A DNA stretch of 64,000 nucleotides from Azospirillum sp. OGB3 (GTDB taxonomy: Bacteria > Pseudomonadota > Alphaproteobacteria > Azospirillales > Azospirillaceae): NCBI RefSeq assembly GCF_014192915.1, contig NZ_JACHYN010000005.1:310001-374000 (forward strand). Direction: 5' to 3'. This document shows, piece by piece, positions 51,890 to 60,700 of the stretch (positions are counted from its first letter, which is position 1; the number at the start of each line of letters is the position of its first letter). The notes below the pieces were generated by a model. The model made no database searches. It was given only the letters and a program-made list of their open reading frames with translations, and was not told the DNA's origin. A program made the translations under genes and the position numbers.

Positions 51890-52789
51890 TCAGGCGGCAT
51901 CACCATGCCGCGTCGATGTGGATGCGCGTTCGGGAGCCTGCGCGCGGGCCAGCGTGCGCCGCATCGCGAGCACGATCGGACGCTCGACCATTTTCCCGTC
52001 GACTTGAATGACGCCGTCCGGAGCGTCCTTCCAGGCCGTAACGATCCGCTCGGCGTCGGCGACCTCGTCCGGTGTCGGTGTGTAGGCTTCGTTGATGGTC
52101 GGAACCTGGCCCGGATGGATGGCCATCTTCGCGATGAAGCCCAGAGACAGTGCGCGTTGCGCCTCGGCGCGGCAGCCCTCAGCGTCGCGCACATCGACGA
52201 AGGGCATGTCGATGGCCGGGATGCCGGCTTGCGCGGCGGCATGGATGACCCGTGATCGACCGTACAAAAGCCCATCCCAGGACGCCGGAACGCCGAGTTC
52301 CGCCGCCAGATCCAAGCCTCCGAACATGACGGCGCTCACCCGGCGGGATGCGGCCGTGATGGCGGCGGCCTGATCGACCCCACGCAGCGTCTCGATCTGA
52401 GCCACCAGGCGAAGATCGAGCCCGGCCTCGGCCAGCAACTGATCAATCCAACAGACCTCCTCGGGCGAGTCGATCTTGGGAACGACCACGGTGCCACAGG
52501 AGGGGCGTGCCTCGATGAGGGCGAGCGCATCGCGCATCCCAGCCACGCTGCGCGGCGTGTTGATGCGTATCACGCGGTCGGGGCCGCCACCGCCACCGTT
52601 GCCGCCACGGTTGCCGCCATCCGCCAGGAAGCGCATGGCCGCGGCACGGGCATCCTGCTTGTGAGCCGGCGCCACGGCGTCCTCCAGATCCACGCAGACC
52701 GCATCGGCGCCGGCGGCGAGCGCCTTGTCGAAGCGGTCGGGCCGCGATGCCGCGACAAACAGCACGCTGCGCCAGCCGAGATCGTCCAT
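51890..52789 (-). CDS. HpcH/HpaI aldolase/CitE-like lyase
   Basis: 299 residues of the CitE-like branch of the HpcH/HpaI aldolase superfamily. It contains RSVLFVAASRPDRFDKAL, AVCVDLEDAV (metal/CoA region), RVIRINTP, VVVPKIDSPEEV, RLVAQIETLRGV and AKMAIHPGQV. Such enzymes cleave or form malyl-CoA, citramalyl-CoA or related beta-hydroxy acid thioesters. Unusual is a Gly/Asn-rich insertion (GGNRGGNGGGGG) before RVIRINTP, encoded by repetitive GCC-rich DNA. Its place in the operon suggests a late carbon-chain cleavage step. Confidence 0.87.
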   Translation of the reverse strand: MDDLGWRSVLFVAASRPDRFDKALAAGADAVCVDLEDAVAPAHKQDARAAAMRFLADGGNRGGNGGGGGPDRVIRINTPRSVAGMRDALALIEARPSCGTVVVPKIDSPEEVCWIDQLLAEAGLDLRLVAQIETLRGVDQAAAITAASRRVSAVMFGGLDLAAELGVPASWDGLLYGRSRVIHAAAQAGIPAIDMPFVDVRDAEGCRAEAQRALSLGFIAKMAIHPGQVPTINEAYTPTPDEVADAERIVTAWKDAPDGVIQVDGKMVERPIVLAMRRTLARAQAPERASTSTRHGDAA

Positions 52790-52915
52790 CGCGCGTCCTC
52801 CCTCCTTTTCTTGGCCTGTGCGGCGACCCGGCCGCTGCGAGCGCTCATGCTTCCGGGAAAAGGCGGAGTCCTCACCGGGAGTGATGAGCTGGGAACGGCC
52901 GGGTCGGGTTTGGTT

Positions 52916-54187
52916 TCAGACGCGCTCGCGTCGGGCGAGGGCTTCCGGCGCCTTGTGGAAGACGCCGTCCTTCATGATCGCCAGGAGACGTTTCCGGTCC
53001 TGCAGAATGGTGACGTCCGCGAGAGGATCGCCGTCGACCAGCAGCAGGTCGGCCAGACAGCCCTCCCGGATCATGCCCAGCTCATTGCCCATGCCCATGA
53101 TCTGCCCGGCGGACCGGGTCGCGGACACCAGGGCTTCCATCGGCGTGAAGCCGAGCAGATTTACGAAAATTTCGAGGTCGCGTGCGTTCGTGCCGTGCGG
53201 CTGCCACGCGAACCCATAATCGCCGCCGGGGAGGACCCGGATGCCGCGCTTGTGCATCTTCCTCATGCTGTCGACGGCGATCTCCAACTCGCGTTCGTAC
53301 TGCTGCGACAGCGGCGACCCGGGGGCGATGCCATACGCGCCGGCTTCCCGGGCGGTGGTGAGCAGCCACGCCAGGCCGGGCGCCACGAAGTGCCGGTCCT
53401 TCACCGCCTCCAGCATGTCGAGGGCCTCCTCGTCCGCGTAGGAGGCGTGGAAGATGCCTTCGATGCCGAACTCGACGCACAGCTTGACCGACTTGGAGGA
53501 GCGCGCGTGCGCGCACAGCGTCTTCCCGTGCATCTTGGCTTCGCTCACCGCCACGGCGATCTCTTCGCGCGCCATCGGGGTCACCTCGGCCCCGACCCCG
53601 GTGATCTCCTCGCCCGACAGGTTCAGCTTGATGTTGTCGACACCGTATTTGATGAACTTGCGGACGGCGCGGCGGACCTCCTCCGGCCCGGACACGATCA
53701 TGCCGAAATTCAGGCCCTCATGCTCGATGTGCGGCGGCGACGTGTCGCCAAGGCCGCCGGGCGTGGCGATCTCCTGGCCCGCCGCGCGGTACCGCGGCCC
53801 GGGAATCTGGCCCGCGTTGATCGCGTTGCGGAGCACCACGTCCAGGCGGGGCTTGGCGGCGGCGGCGCCGAAGCCCGCCGTGAAGCCGGCGTCCAGCACC
53901 AGTTTCGCCATGTCGGCGGCGAAGAGGACATGCTCTTCCGGCGGCATCTGCTGAATGGCCGCGAGCGTGGGCTGGTTGTTCCATGACAGGTGCAGGTGCG
54001 AGTCGATGAGGCCCGGCATCAGCGTGGCGCCGCCGCCGTTCACCTGGCGGTGCGCGTCGCGCGAGATCGTCCCTTCCTGCCTGGAAATCTCGGCGATGCG
54101 GTTGCCTTGGACCAGCACTTCGCCGGCGAAAGGCTGCTCGCCGGTGCTGTCGAGGACGCGCACGTCGGTGAAGAGAGTCGTTTGCAT
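52916..54187 (-). CDS. metal-dependent amidohydrolase family protein
   Basis: 423 residues of the amidohydrolase superfamily (imidazolonepropionase/prolidase-like subgroup). Metal ligands are visible in LIDSHLHLSW (HxH), the likely carboxylated lysine in NIKLNLSGEE, CAHARSS and IFHASYADEE, and GGDYGFAW near the end. The start at 54187 follows AGGAGGAAACG. It hydrolyses a C-N or related bond in the cytoplasm; no signal peptide is present. Together with the alpha/beta hydrolase and the FAH-family enzyme it looks like part of a ring-opening catabolic route, but the substrate is unknown. Confidence 0.88.
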   Translation of the reverse strand: MQTTLFTDVRVLDSTGEQPFAGEVLVQGNRIAEISRQEGTISRDAHRQVNGGGATLMPGLIDSHLHLSWNNQPTLAAIQQMPPEEHVLFAADMAKLVLDAGFTAGFGAAAAKPRLDVVLRNAINAGQIPGPRYRAAGQEIATPGGLGDTSPPHIEHEGLNFGMIVSGPEEVRRAVRKFIKYGVDNIKLNLSGEEITGVGAEVTPMAREEIAVAVSEAKMHGKTLCAHARSSKSVKLCVEFGIEGIFHASYADEEALDMLEAVKDRHFVAPGLAWLLTTAREAGAYGIAPGSPLSQQYERELEIAVDSMRKMHKRGIRVLPGGDYGFAWQPHGTNARDLEIFVNLLGFTPMEALVSATRSAGQIMGMGNELGMIREGCLADLLLVDGDPLADVTILQDRKRLLAIMKDGVFHKAPEALARRERV

Positions 54188-54344
54188 CGTTTCCTCCTGG
54201 TCGATCGGGAATGCCGGTTTGCCGGCTTATTGTCTCGTTCGTGCCTCGGATGGGCGTTGCCGGGACCGTGGCTCCGCCCTCCGACCCACACCGCCGCTTC
54301 CGCAATGGGCACGCGTCACGGCGGTGCGCTTTTCCGCAAAGCGC

Positions 54345-55109
54345 TCAGGCGACGGAGAACAGGAAGTTGACCAGCGCTTCGTTGACCGCCGCCGGACGCT
54401 CGAACGTCGTCCAATGGCCGCAGCGATCGAGAATGCGCAGGTTCGATCCCGGGATCTTCGACGCCAGAGCCCGCACGGCCGGGGGTGGGGCCGTGCCGTC
54501 CTCGTCGCCCGTGATGAGCAGCGTCGGGCAGGTGATCCGCGCCACGTCGGCGGGCTGGGCGGCGGCCAAGGCCTCGCAGGTGCGGGCGTAGCCTTCCGGG
54601 TCCTGGCGCATCAGGATCTCGCGCACGAACGCCGCCACTTCCGGCCGGTTGGCCTTGGTGTCGGCCGAGGTGCCGCCCTGGACGACCGCATCGGCGATCC
54701 CGACCATGCCTTCGGCGCGCGCCTTGGCGGCACGGTCGCGGAGCGCCGGACGGGCGGCCTCGGGCGGTGCGTGAAGCGGCCCGATCAACGACAGGCTGCG
54801 TACCCGCTCCGGCTGGCGGACGGCGAGATGCTGGCACACGACGGTGCCGAGCGAATGGCCGACCACATGGGCGCGCTCGATGCCGCGGCTGTCGAGGACC
54901 GCCACGACCGCATCGACGAAGCCGGAAATCGACACGTCGTCGGTGATGGCGCTTCGCCCGGAACCGGGCAGGTCGAAGCGCACGCATTGGAAGAACCGCG
55001 ACAACGCGCCGACCTGCGGGGTGAACACGTTGGAGGTGCCGCCCAGGCCATGGACCAGGATCACCGGGTCGCCGGCGCCGTGAACCTCGACAGCCAGATG
55101 CTGTGCCAT
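54345..55109 (-). CDS. alpha/beta hydrolase
   Basis: 254 residues. The oxyanion region is LVHGLGG, the nucleophile elbow GHSLG (S86), the acid is in LITGDEDGTAPP and the catalytic His in CGHWTTFERP. The layout and FDLPGSGRSA resemble 3-oxoadipate enol-lactonase and meta-cleavage-product hydrolases, which fits a ring-degradation operon with the FAH-family gene 42 bp upstream. It could equally be an esterase; the motif set does not decide. Confidence 0.9.
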   Translation of the reverse strand: MAQHLAVEVHGAGDPVILVHGLGGTSNVFTPQVGALSRFFQCVRFDLPGSGRSAITDDVSISGFVDAVVAVLDSRGIERAHVVGHSLGTVVCQHLAVRQPERVRSLSLIGPLHAPPEAARPALRDRAAKARAEGMVGIADAVVQGGTSADTKANRPEVAAFVREILMRQDPEGYARTCEALAAAQPADVARITCPTLLITGDEDGTAPPPAVRALASKIPGSNLRILDRCGHWTTFERPAAVNEALVNFLFSVA

Positions 55110-55151
55110 AAGGTGTTTCCCTTGTTGCCGTTGCAGAATGGCCGCCCGTGC

Positions 55152-56033
55152 TCAGTCGAGCACGTTGCTGAGCCGGCCGAGTCCGTCGATCTCGATCGTC
55201 ACACGGTCGCCCGGCTTCAGGAACTTCGGCGGGTTGAAGCCGATGCCGACCCCGGCCGGCGTGCCGGTGGCGATGATGTCGCCGGGGTAGAGCGTGATTC
55301 CGGCCGACAGGGTCTCGATCATGGTCGGAATGTCGAAGATCAGATCGCGCGTGTTGGCGTTCTGGCGCAGTTCATCGTTCACCCAGCAGCGTAGCGCCAG
55401 ATTGGCCGCGTCGACCTCGTCGGCCGTCGCCAGCCATGGCCCCATCGGGCAGAAGGTGTCGAAGCTCTTGCCCAGGAACCACTGCTTATGGCGCGACTGC
55501 CAGTCACGCGCCGTCATGTCGTTGATGATGACGTAACCGAAGACATGGTCGTAGGCGTCGGCTTTGGTGATCCCGCGGCCGCCCTTGCCGATGACCACGC
55601 CCAGCTCGGCCTCATAGTCCAGACTGTCGCTGACCCCGTGCGGATAACGGATTGGATCACCATTGGCGATCACCGTCTCCGGCGGCTTCGTGAAGAAGAT
55701 CGGCGCTTCCGGGATTGCGTCGGTCGCCACCTTCGACCCGGCATCGAAACCACTGCGGGTAAACTCGTGGGCGTGGTCGTGGTAGTTCTTGCCGACGCAG
55801 AAAATATTGCGGTCAGGGCGTGGAATCGGAGCATCGACACGGACGTCGGCCAGCGGAATCCCAACAGAGCCGAGCGTCATTTCGCCCTTGGCCGCGTCGT
55901 AACGGCGGATAAGGTCCAGCATGTCATGGACCGGCTCGCCGAGAACGGACTCGATCGACCAAACCCGCTGCGTGTCCGGTTCGACGACCCCGACCTTGCG
56001 GCGTCCATCATGTTGGAAGGTGACGAATTTCAT
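55152..56033 (-). CDS. fumarylacetoacetate hydrolase (FAH) family protein
   Basis: 293 residues from the ATG at 56033, giving the usual N-terminus MKFVTFQHDG. The C-terminal FAH domain has FCVGKNYHDHAHE, SDSLDYEAELGVVIGKGG (acidic metal ligands), IINDMTARDWQ and PGDIIATGTPAGVG. Family members hydrolyse or decarboxylate/isomerise beta-diketo acids from aromatic ring cleavage (fumarylpyruvate, homoprotocatechuate routes). It is the first gene of the leftward six-gene operon and is divergent from a GntR regulator, with operator-like repeats between. Confidence 0.9.
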   Translation of the reverse strand: MKFVTFQHDGRRKVGVVEPDTQRVWSIESVLGEPVHDMLDLIRRYDAAKGEMTLGSVGIPLADVRVDAPIPRPDRNIFCVGKNYHDHAHEFTRSGFDAGSKVATDAIPEAPIFFTKPPETVIANGDPIRYPHGVSDSLDYEAELGVVIGKGGRGITKADAYDHVFGYVIINDMTARDWQSRHKQWFLGKSFDTFCPMGPWLATADEVDAANLALRCWVNDELRQNANTRDLIFDIPTMIETLSAGITLYPGDIIATGTPAGVGIGFNPPKFLKPGDRVTIEIDGLGRLSNVLD

Positions 56034-56047
56034 GCGCTGCCTCCGCT

Positions 56048-56136
56048 GATCCAATTATGATCCATTATCGGGTCCAATGCGACGCTATCAGCGCCATCAG
56101 TGATCCAATATGACGATCACGGCTCATAATTGGTCA
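56048..56136. promoter_or_regulatory. repeated GntR-type operator region
   Basis: GATCCAATTATGATCC (56048-56063) recurs inverted as GGCTCATAATTGGTCA (56121-56136). A shorter copy, TGATCCAATATGA, lies at 56101-56113 within the inverted repeat GTGATC-N9-GATCAC (56100-56120). Three related sites in the shared promoter of the FAH operon and the GntR gene suggest cooperative binding by that regulator. Confidence 0.6.
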
Positions 56137-56277
56137 AGAAGAAAATGCGTCTGGTCCATTTTTTCTGTGCCGGTTGTCTGGATCCGTGTGTTGGCAACCC
56201 TGAAATTGAGATTGCACGGCGGCTAAGGACGCGCCATATTGGATGAAGAATGGAGCAAAAATGCCGGTGGAACGAGT

Positions 56278-56985
56278 ATGGACGCGCTGAATCTCAGGGA
56301 TCGGGCTGCTTCCGGAGCGAGCGCGGTTGTTGCGTTGATTGAACAAGGCATCGCCGACGGAACCTGGGGGCCGGGCACCAAGCTGCCGACCGAGCGTGAA
56401 TTGGAGAAGCGCTTCAACGTTTCCCGCAACACGCTGCGCAAGAGCCTTCGCGTGCTTGAGGAGCAGGGCAAGATCGTCCGCCATGTGGGCCGCGGCTCGT
56501 TCGTCACGTCGGAAGCGACGGTGAAGGCCACGGCCGAGGACCAAAGCCTGACCAGCCGCATCATCGGCGCCAGCCCCGCGGAGATCATGGAACTTCGGCT
56601 GATGGTCGAGCCGCAGGCGGCGGAATTGGCTGCCGGTCGGGCCACCGCGGCGGATCTCCACCGGATGGAGGAGTGCCTGGCCCATGCCGAGCGCGCCCAG
56701 GACGTTCCGGAGTTCGAGCACTGGGACGGCATGCTGCACGTGGCGATCATTGGCGCCGCCAAGAACGGCTTGCTGTCAGACGTTTACGACGCGATCAACG
56801 CCATCCGGAACCAGCCGGAATGGGCGCGACTCAAGGTGCGCAGCCTCACGCCGGCGCGGCGCGCCGTTTATGAGGACCAGCACCGGCGCATCGTCAGCGC
56901 GCTCAAGGACCGTGACGGGGACCAGGCCCGTGCCGCCCTTCAGGAGCATCTGCTGCAGGTCCGCACCAACCTTCTGGGAAGCTGA
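56278..56985 (+). CDS. GntR family regulator, FadR/FCD type, divergent from the FAH operon
   Basis: 235 residues from the ATG at 56278; an in-frame TTG at 56239 is less likely. Winged helix at about residues 10-80 (LPTERELEKRFNVSRNTLRK; KIVRHVGRGSFV) and an FCD domain (IIGASPAEIMELRLMVEPQA; FEHWDGMLHVAIIGAAKNGL; EDQHRRIVSALKDRD). It presumably represses the divergent six-gene catabolic operon until a pathway metabolite binds. It is the only rightward gene inside the IS-bounded segment. Confidence 0.88.
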   Translation: MDALNLRDRAASGASAVVALIEQGIADGTWGPGTKLPTERELEKRFNVSRNTLRKSLRVLEEQGKIVRHVGRGSFVTSEATVKATAEDQSLTSRIIGASPAEIMELRLMVEPQAAELAAGRATAADLHRMEECLAHAERAQDVPEFEHWDGMLHVAIIGAAKNGLLSDVYDAINAIRNQPEWARLKVRSLTPARRAVYEDQHRRIVSALKDRDGDQARAALQEHLLQVRTNLLGS

Positions 56986-57081
56986 TACGGAACCGCAGCG
57001 GGTTTTTCGGAGGCGGCCGGGGCTGAAACCGAGCATGATGACGCTCTTCCCACCAGCCTCTGCTCCTTGGCCCGCTCCACC

Positions 57082-57496
57082 GGTTCCGTCAGCGTTCGCG
57101 GCAAGCTGCCGGTCGATGCGTCATTCGCTATCATAAGCTGTGTCGGGCAGCGGAGATCAGGTCCGGCAGCGCGGCGACACGCCGGGCGTGGATGGCCCGG
57201 CGATGCGCCGGCGAAACCTTCCGGGTGAGGGTGGCGGTCGGACGCAGGACGTTGCGAGCCTCATCGCAGGCCCGGCAGAAGCGATCGGCTGAACCGAACT
57301 CCTTGAAGCCGCGCATCGGTCGTCCGCGTCCTTTCACCCCGCGGCGATCCTGTTCCAGCCCCTTGTTTTCGCCTATTCGGCGGTCGACGCGGACTGACAA
57401 TGCGGGCACGTCATAGGACGGGTTCTCCCGAAACAGGGTCGCGGCGGTCTCTTCCAAATTTCTCGTCACCGCCAGCCATGCGACACAATGGCTCAC
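57082..57496 (-). mobile_element. IS6-like transposase relic, copy B
   Basis: A 121-codon minus-strand remnant (57496-57131) keeps the last catalytic part of an IS6-family transposase (GENKGLEQDRRGVKGRGRPM, with the catalytic Glu, then GFKEFGSADRFCRACDEARN) and its C-terminus, but lacks the N-terminal DNA-binding domain and first two Asp residues. The end 57082-57267 is the inverted counterpart of copy A. The two copies retain different parts, so they were truncated independently. An active element would have to be elsewhere. Confidence 0.8.
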
Positions 57497-57791
57497 CGGA
57501 AAGATAATATATTCTCGTTTGACTAGAATTAAGTTAGCGTGAATTCTGTATTTTCTACATTATCGAGATAAATTGGGCAACAAAGATGCCTTATCAGTAG
57601 CATCTTCACGTTTTGGTGGGTGGCCGCTGAAGTGAGGCGCCCCCGTTGCCCATCCAGCCCGCTGGCATCTGCACGCTCATCGTCTGTCGTCGAACCCCGC
57701 TCGCGCCCACCGACGACGTCTTACCCCTCCGCCTGATCCCATTGCCAACCAACCGACCAAACCGGGCCGAACACCCGGAAAGGGGACGCTG
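57497..57791 (+). other. AT-rich leader of the giant RTX gene
   Basis: About 295 bp without a gene. The first 90 bp are AT-rich. The perfect stem AAGATGC (57583-57589)/GCATCTT (57600-57606) precedes TTTT and could act as terminator or leader hairpin. The promoter of the RTX gene must lie here or within the IS relic. Confidence 0.4.
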
Positions 57792-60700
57792 ATGACCGAC
57801 ACGACCACCTCAGCCACCAACGCAGTCATTTCCGGCGACTGGCGGACCGAAACCCTTTTGGGCGGGGCCGGCCACGACACCATAGCGAGTGGCGGCGGCG
57901 GCGGCGTTATTGACGGTGGGGCCGGGAACGACGTGCTGACCGGCAATTGGGGGGACGACAGCATCCTGGGCGGAACCGGGAACGACCGCATCGACGGCGG
58001 AGAGAACAACGACACCCTCGACGGGGGCAGCGGCGACGACACCATCTATGGCGGTGGCGGCATGGACCGCATCACCGCGGGCGAGGGCGACGACACGGTG
58101 TACGGTGACGGCGGCGCCGACCGGGTGGACGGAGGCGACGGCAACGACGTTCTGTACGGTGGCGACGGCGACGACACGGTGCTGGGCGGTGCCGGCAACG
58201 ACCGGATGGGCGAGGGCGGCGGCTATTGGAACAACGATCTCTACGACGGCGGTGACGGCGACGACACGCTGGACGGCGGCTATGGCAGCGACACGCTGCT
58301 GGGCGGTGCCGGCAACGACAGCCTGACCGTCGGCAACGATTACAACGGCGACCGGCTCGACGGCGGCTCGGGCGACGACACGCTGACCGGTGGAATGGGG
58401 GCCGACACGCTGATCGGCGGCGACGGCGGCGATTTCGTCCAGGGCGGCGGGGGCGACGATCTGGCGGTCCAGAGCCTGTCCACCCAAACGCGCGCCGACA
58501 CGCTGGACGGCGGCGCGGGGAGCGACCGGCTGCGGATCGAACTGACCTCGGCCCAGATCACCGGGGCGGTTGCGGGCGAACTCGTCCGCCTGCGCGATTT
58601 CATCCGGCAGCACGGCGACGACGGCCAGACCTTCACCAGCGACGCGCTCAAGCTCGCCGCCCGCAACTGGAACGCGCTGGAGGTGCTGGTGGACGGCGTG
58701 GCCGCCGACGTGGGCAGCCTCGCCAGCCGGGCCAACAGCGCCCCGGTGGTGAGCGACCAGACCCTGGCCGGCACGGAGGACACCGTCCTGACCGGCAGCG
58801 TCGGCGCGGTGGACGCCGACAACGACGCGCTGACCTACGCCCTCGCCGAGGGACCGGCCCACGGCACCCTCAGCCTGACCGCCGGGGGCCTCTTCACCTA
58901 CACGCCCGGCGCCAATTACGCGGGCACCGACCGGTTCCGCGTCACCGTGTCGGACGGACGTGGCGGCGTGGCGACCCAGACCGTCACCGTCACCCTGGCC
59001 GAGGTCAACGATGCCCCTACGGGTGTGACGCTGGCCGGCGGGCGCGTGGACGAGGCCGCGCCGGCGGGCACGGTCGTCGGCTCCGTGCAGGCCGCCGATC
59101 CGGAGGGCGGGGCGCTCGCCTACAGCCTGACCGACGATGCCGGTGGCCGCTTCACCATCGATGCGGCCACGGGGTGGATCGCCGTGGCGGAGGGCGCCAG
59201 CCTCGATGCCGGCGCGGCCCCCGCCCACGCCGTCACGGTGCGGGTCACCGATGACGGCGGCCTCAGCACGGACACGGTGCTCTACATCGACGTGACGGAC
59301 GGCCGGAACGACGGCGCGGCCGACGAGAACGGCCTCCCGGCCTCGGTGGAGCTGGCCGCGGAGGCGGGGGAGGCCCGGGATGGCAGCGCCGTCGCCATCG
59401 CCGGCAGCTGGCAGGCCGAGACCGTGTCCGGCGGCGGTGGGGACGACACCCTGTCCAGCGGCGGCGGGGGCGGCACCCTGCGTGGCGGCGCCGGCAACGA
59501 TGTGGTGACCGGCGACTGGGGCGACGACAGCCTGGACGGCGGGTCCGGCAACGACACGCTGACCGGCGGCAGCCAGTCCGACGTGCTGTCCGGCGGGTCC
59601 GGAGACGATGTCCTGGACGGCGGCAGCGAGAACGACACGCTCTACGGCGGGTCCGGTAACGACACGCTGATCGGCGGCAGCAACGAAGACGTTCTGTATG
59701 GCGGGCTGGGCGACGACCTCCTGGACGGCGGCACCAACGCCAACACGCTCTACGGTGGGGCGGGCGACGACACGCTGCTGGGGGGCGGCAACGAGGATCT
59801 TCTGGACGGCGGCAGCGGCGATGACAGCATCATCGCGGGAACCGGCAACGACAGCATCCGCGGCGGCGCCGGGAACGACTGGATCGACGCCGGAGAGAAC
59901 GACGACACCATCGACGCGGGCAGCGGAAACGACGTCGTCCTTGCGGGCGGCGGCGCGGACCGCATCACCGCGGGTGATGGCGACGACACCGTGTATGGCG
60001 ACGGCGGCGCCGACCATGTGGACGGCGGCGACGGCAACGACGTTCTGTATGGCGGCGAGGGCGACGACACGCTGCTGGGCGGCGCCGGGAACGACCGGCT
60101 GGGCGAGGGCGGCTCCTACTGGAGCAACGACCTGTACGACGGTGGGGACGGCGACGACACGCTGGAGGGCGGCTTCGGCAGCGACACGCTGATCGGCGGG
60201 GCGGGCAACGACAGCCTCAGCGTCGGCGACGACTACAACGGCGACCTTCTGGACGGCGGTGACGGCGCAGACACGCTGGTCGGCGGAATGGGCGACGACA
60301 CGCTGATCGGGGGCGACGGCGACGACGTGCTGTCCGGCGGTGGCGGGCACAACGTCCTGATCGGTGGCGACGGCATCGACACCGTCGATTTCGGGGCGGG
60401 CTCCGGCCCCATCGCCGTGGACCTCTCCAACGGGGGCGTGCAGCACGGCGGCTGGATGAGCGACAGCCTGTCCGGGATCGAGAATGTCCGGGGCGGGGCC
60501 GGCAACGACACCCTGATCGGCGACGCGGGCGACAACCAGTTCTCCGGCGGGGCCGGCGACGACAGCCTGGACGGAGCCGCCGGGAACGACAGCCTGGAGG
60601 GCGGTGCCGGGGCCGACACGCTGATCGGTGGCGAGGGCACCGACACCGTCGCCTACAGTGGATCGGCCGGCGGCGTCACGGTCGATCTGGCCGCGGGCAC

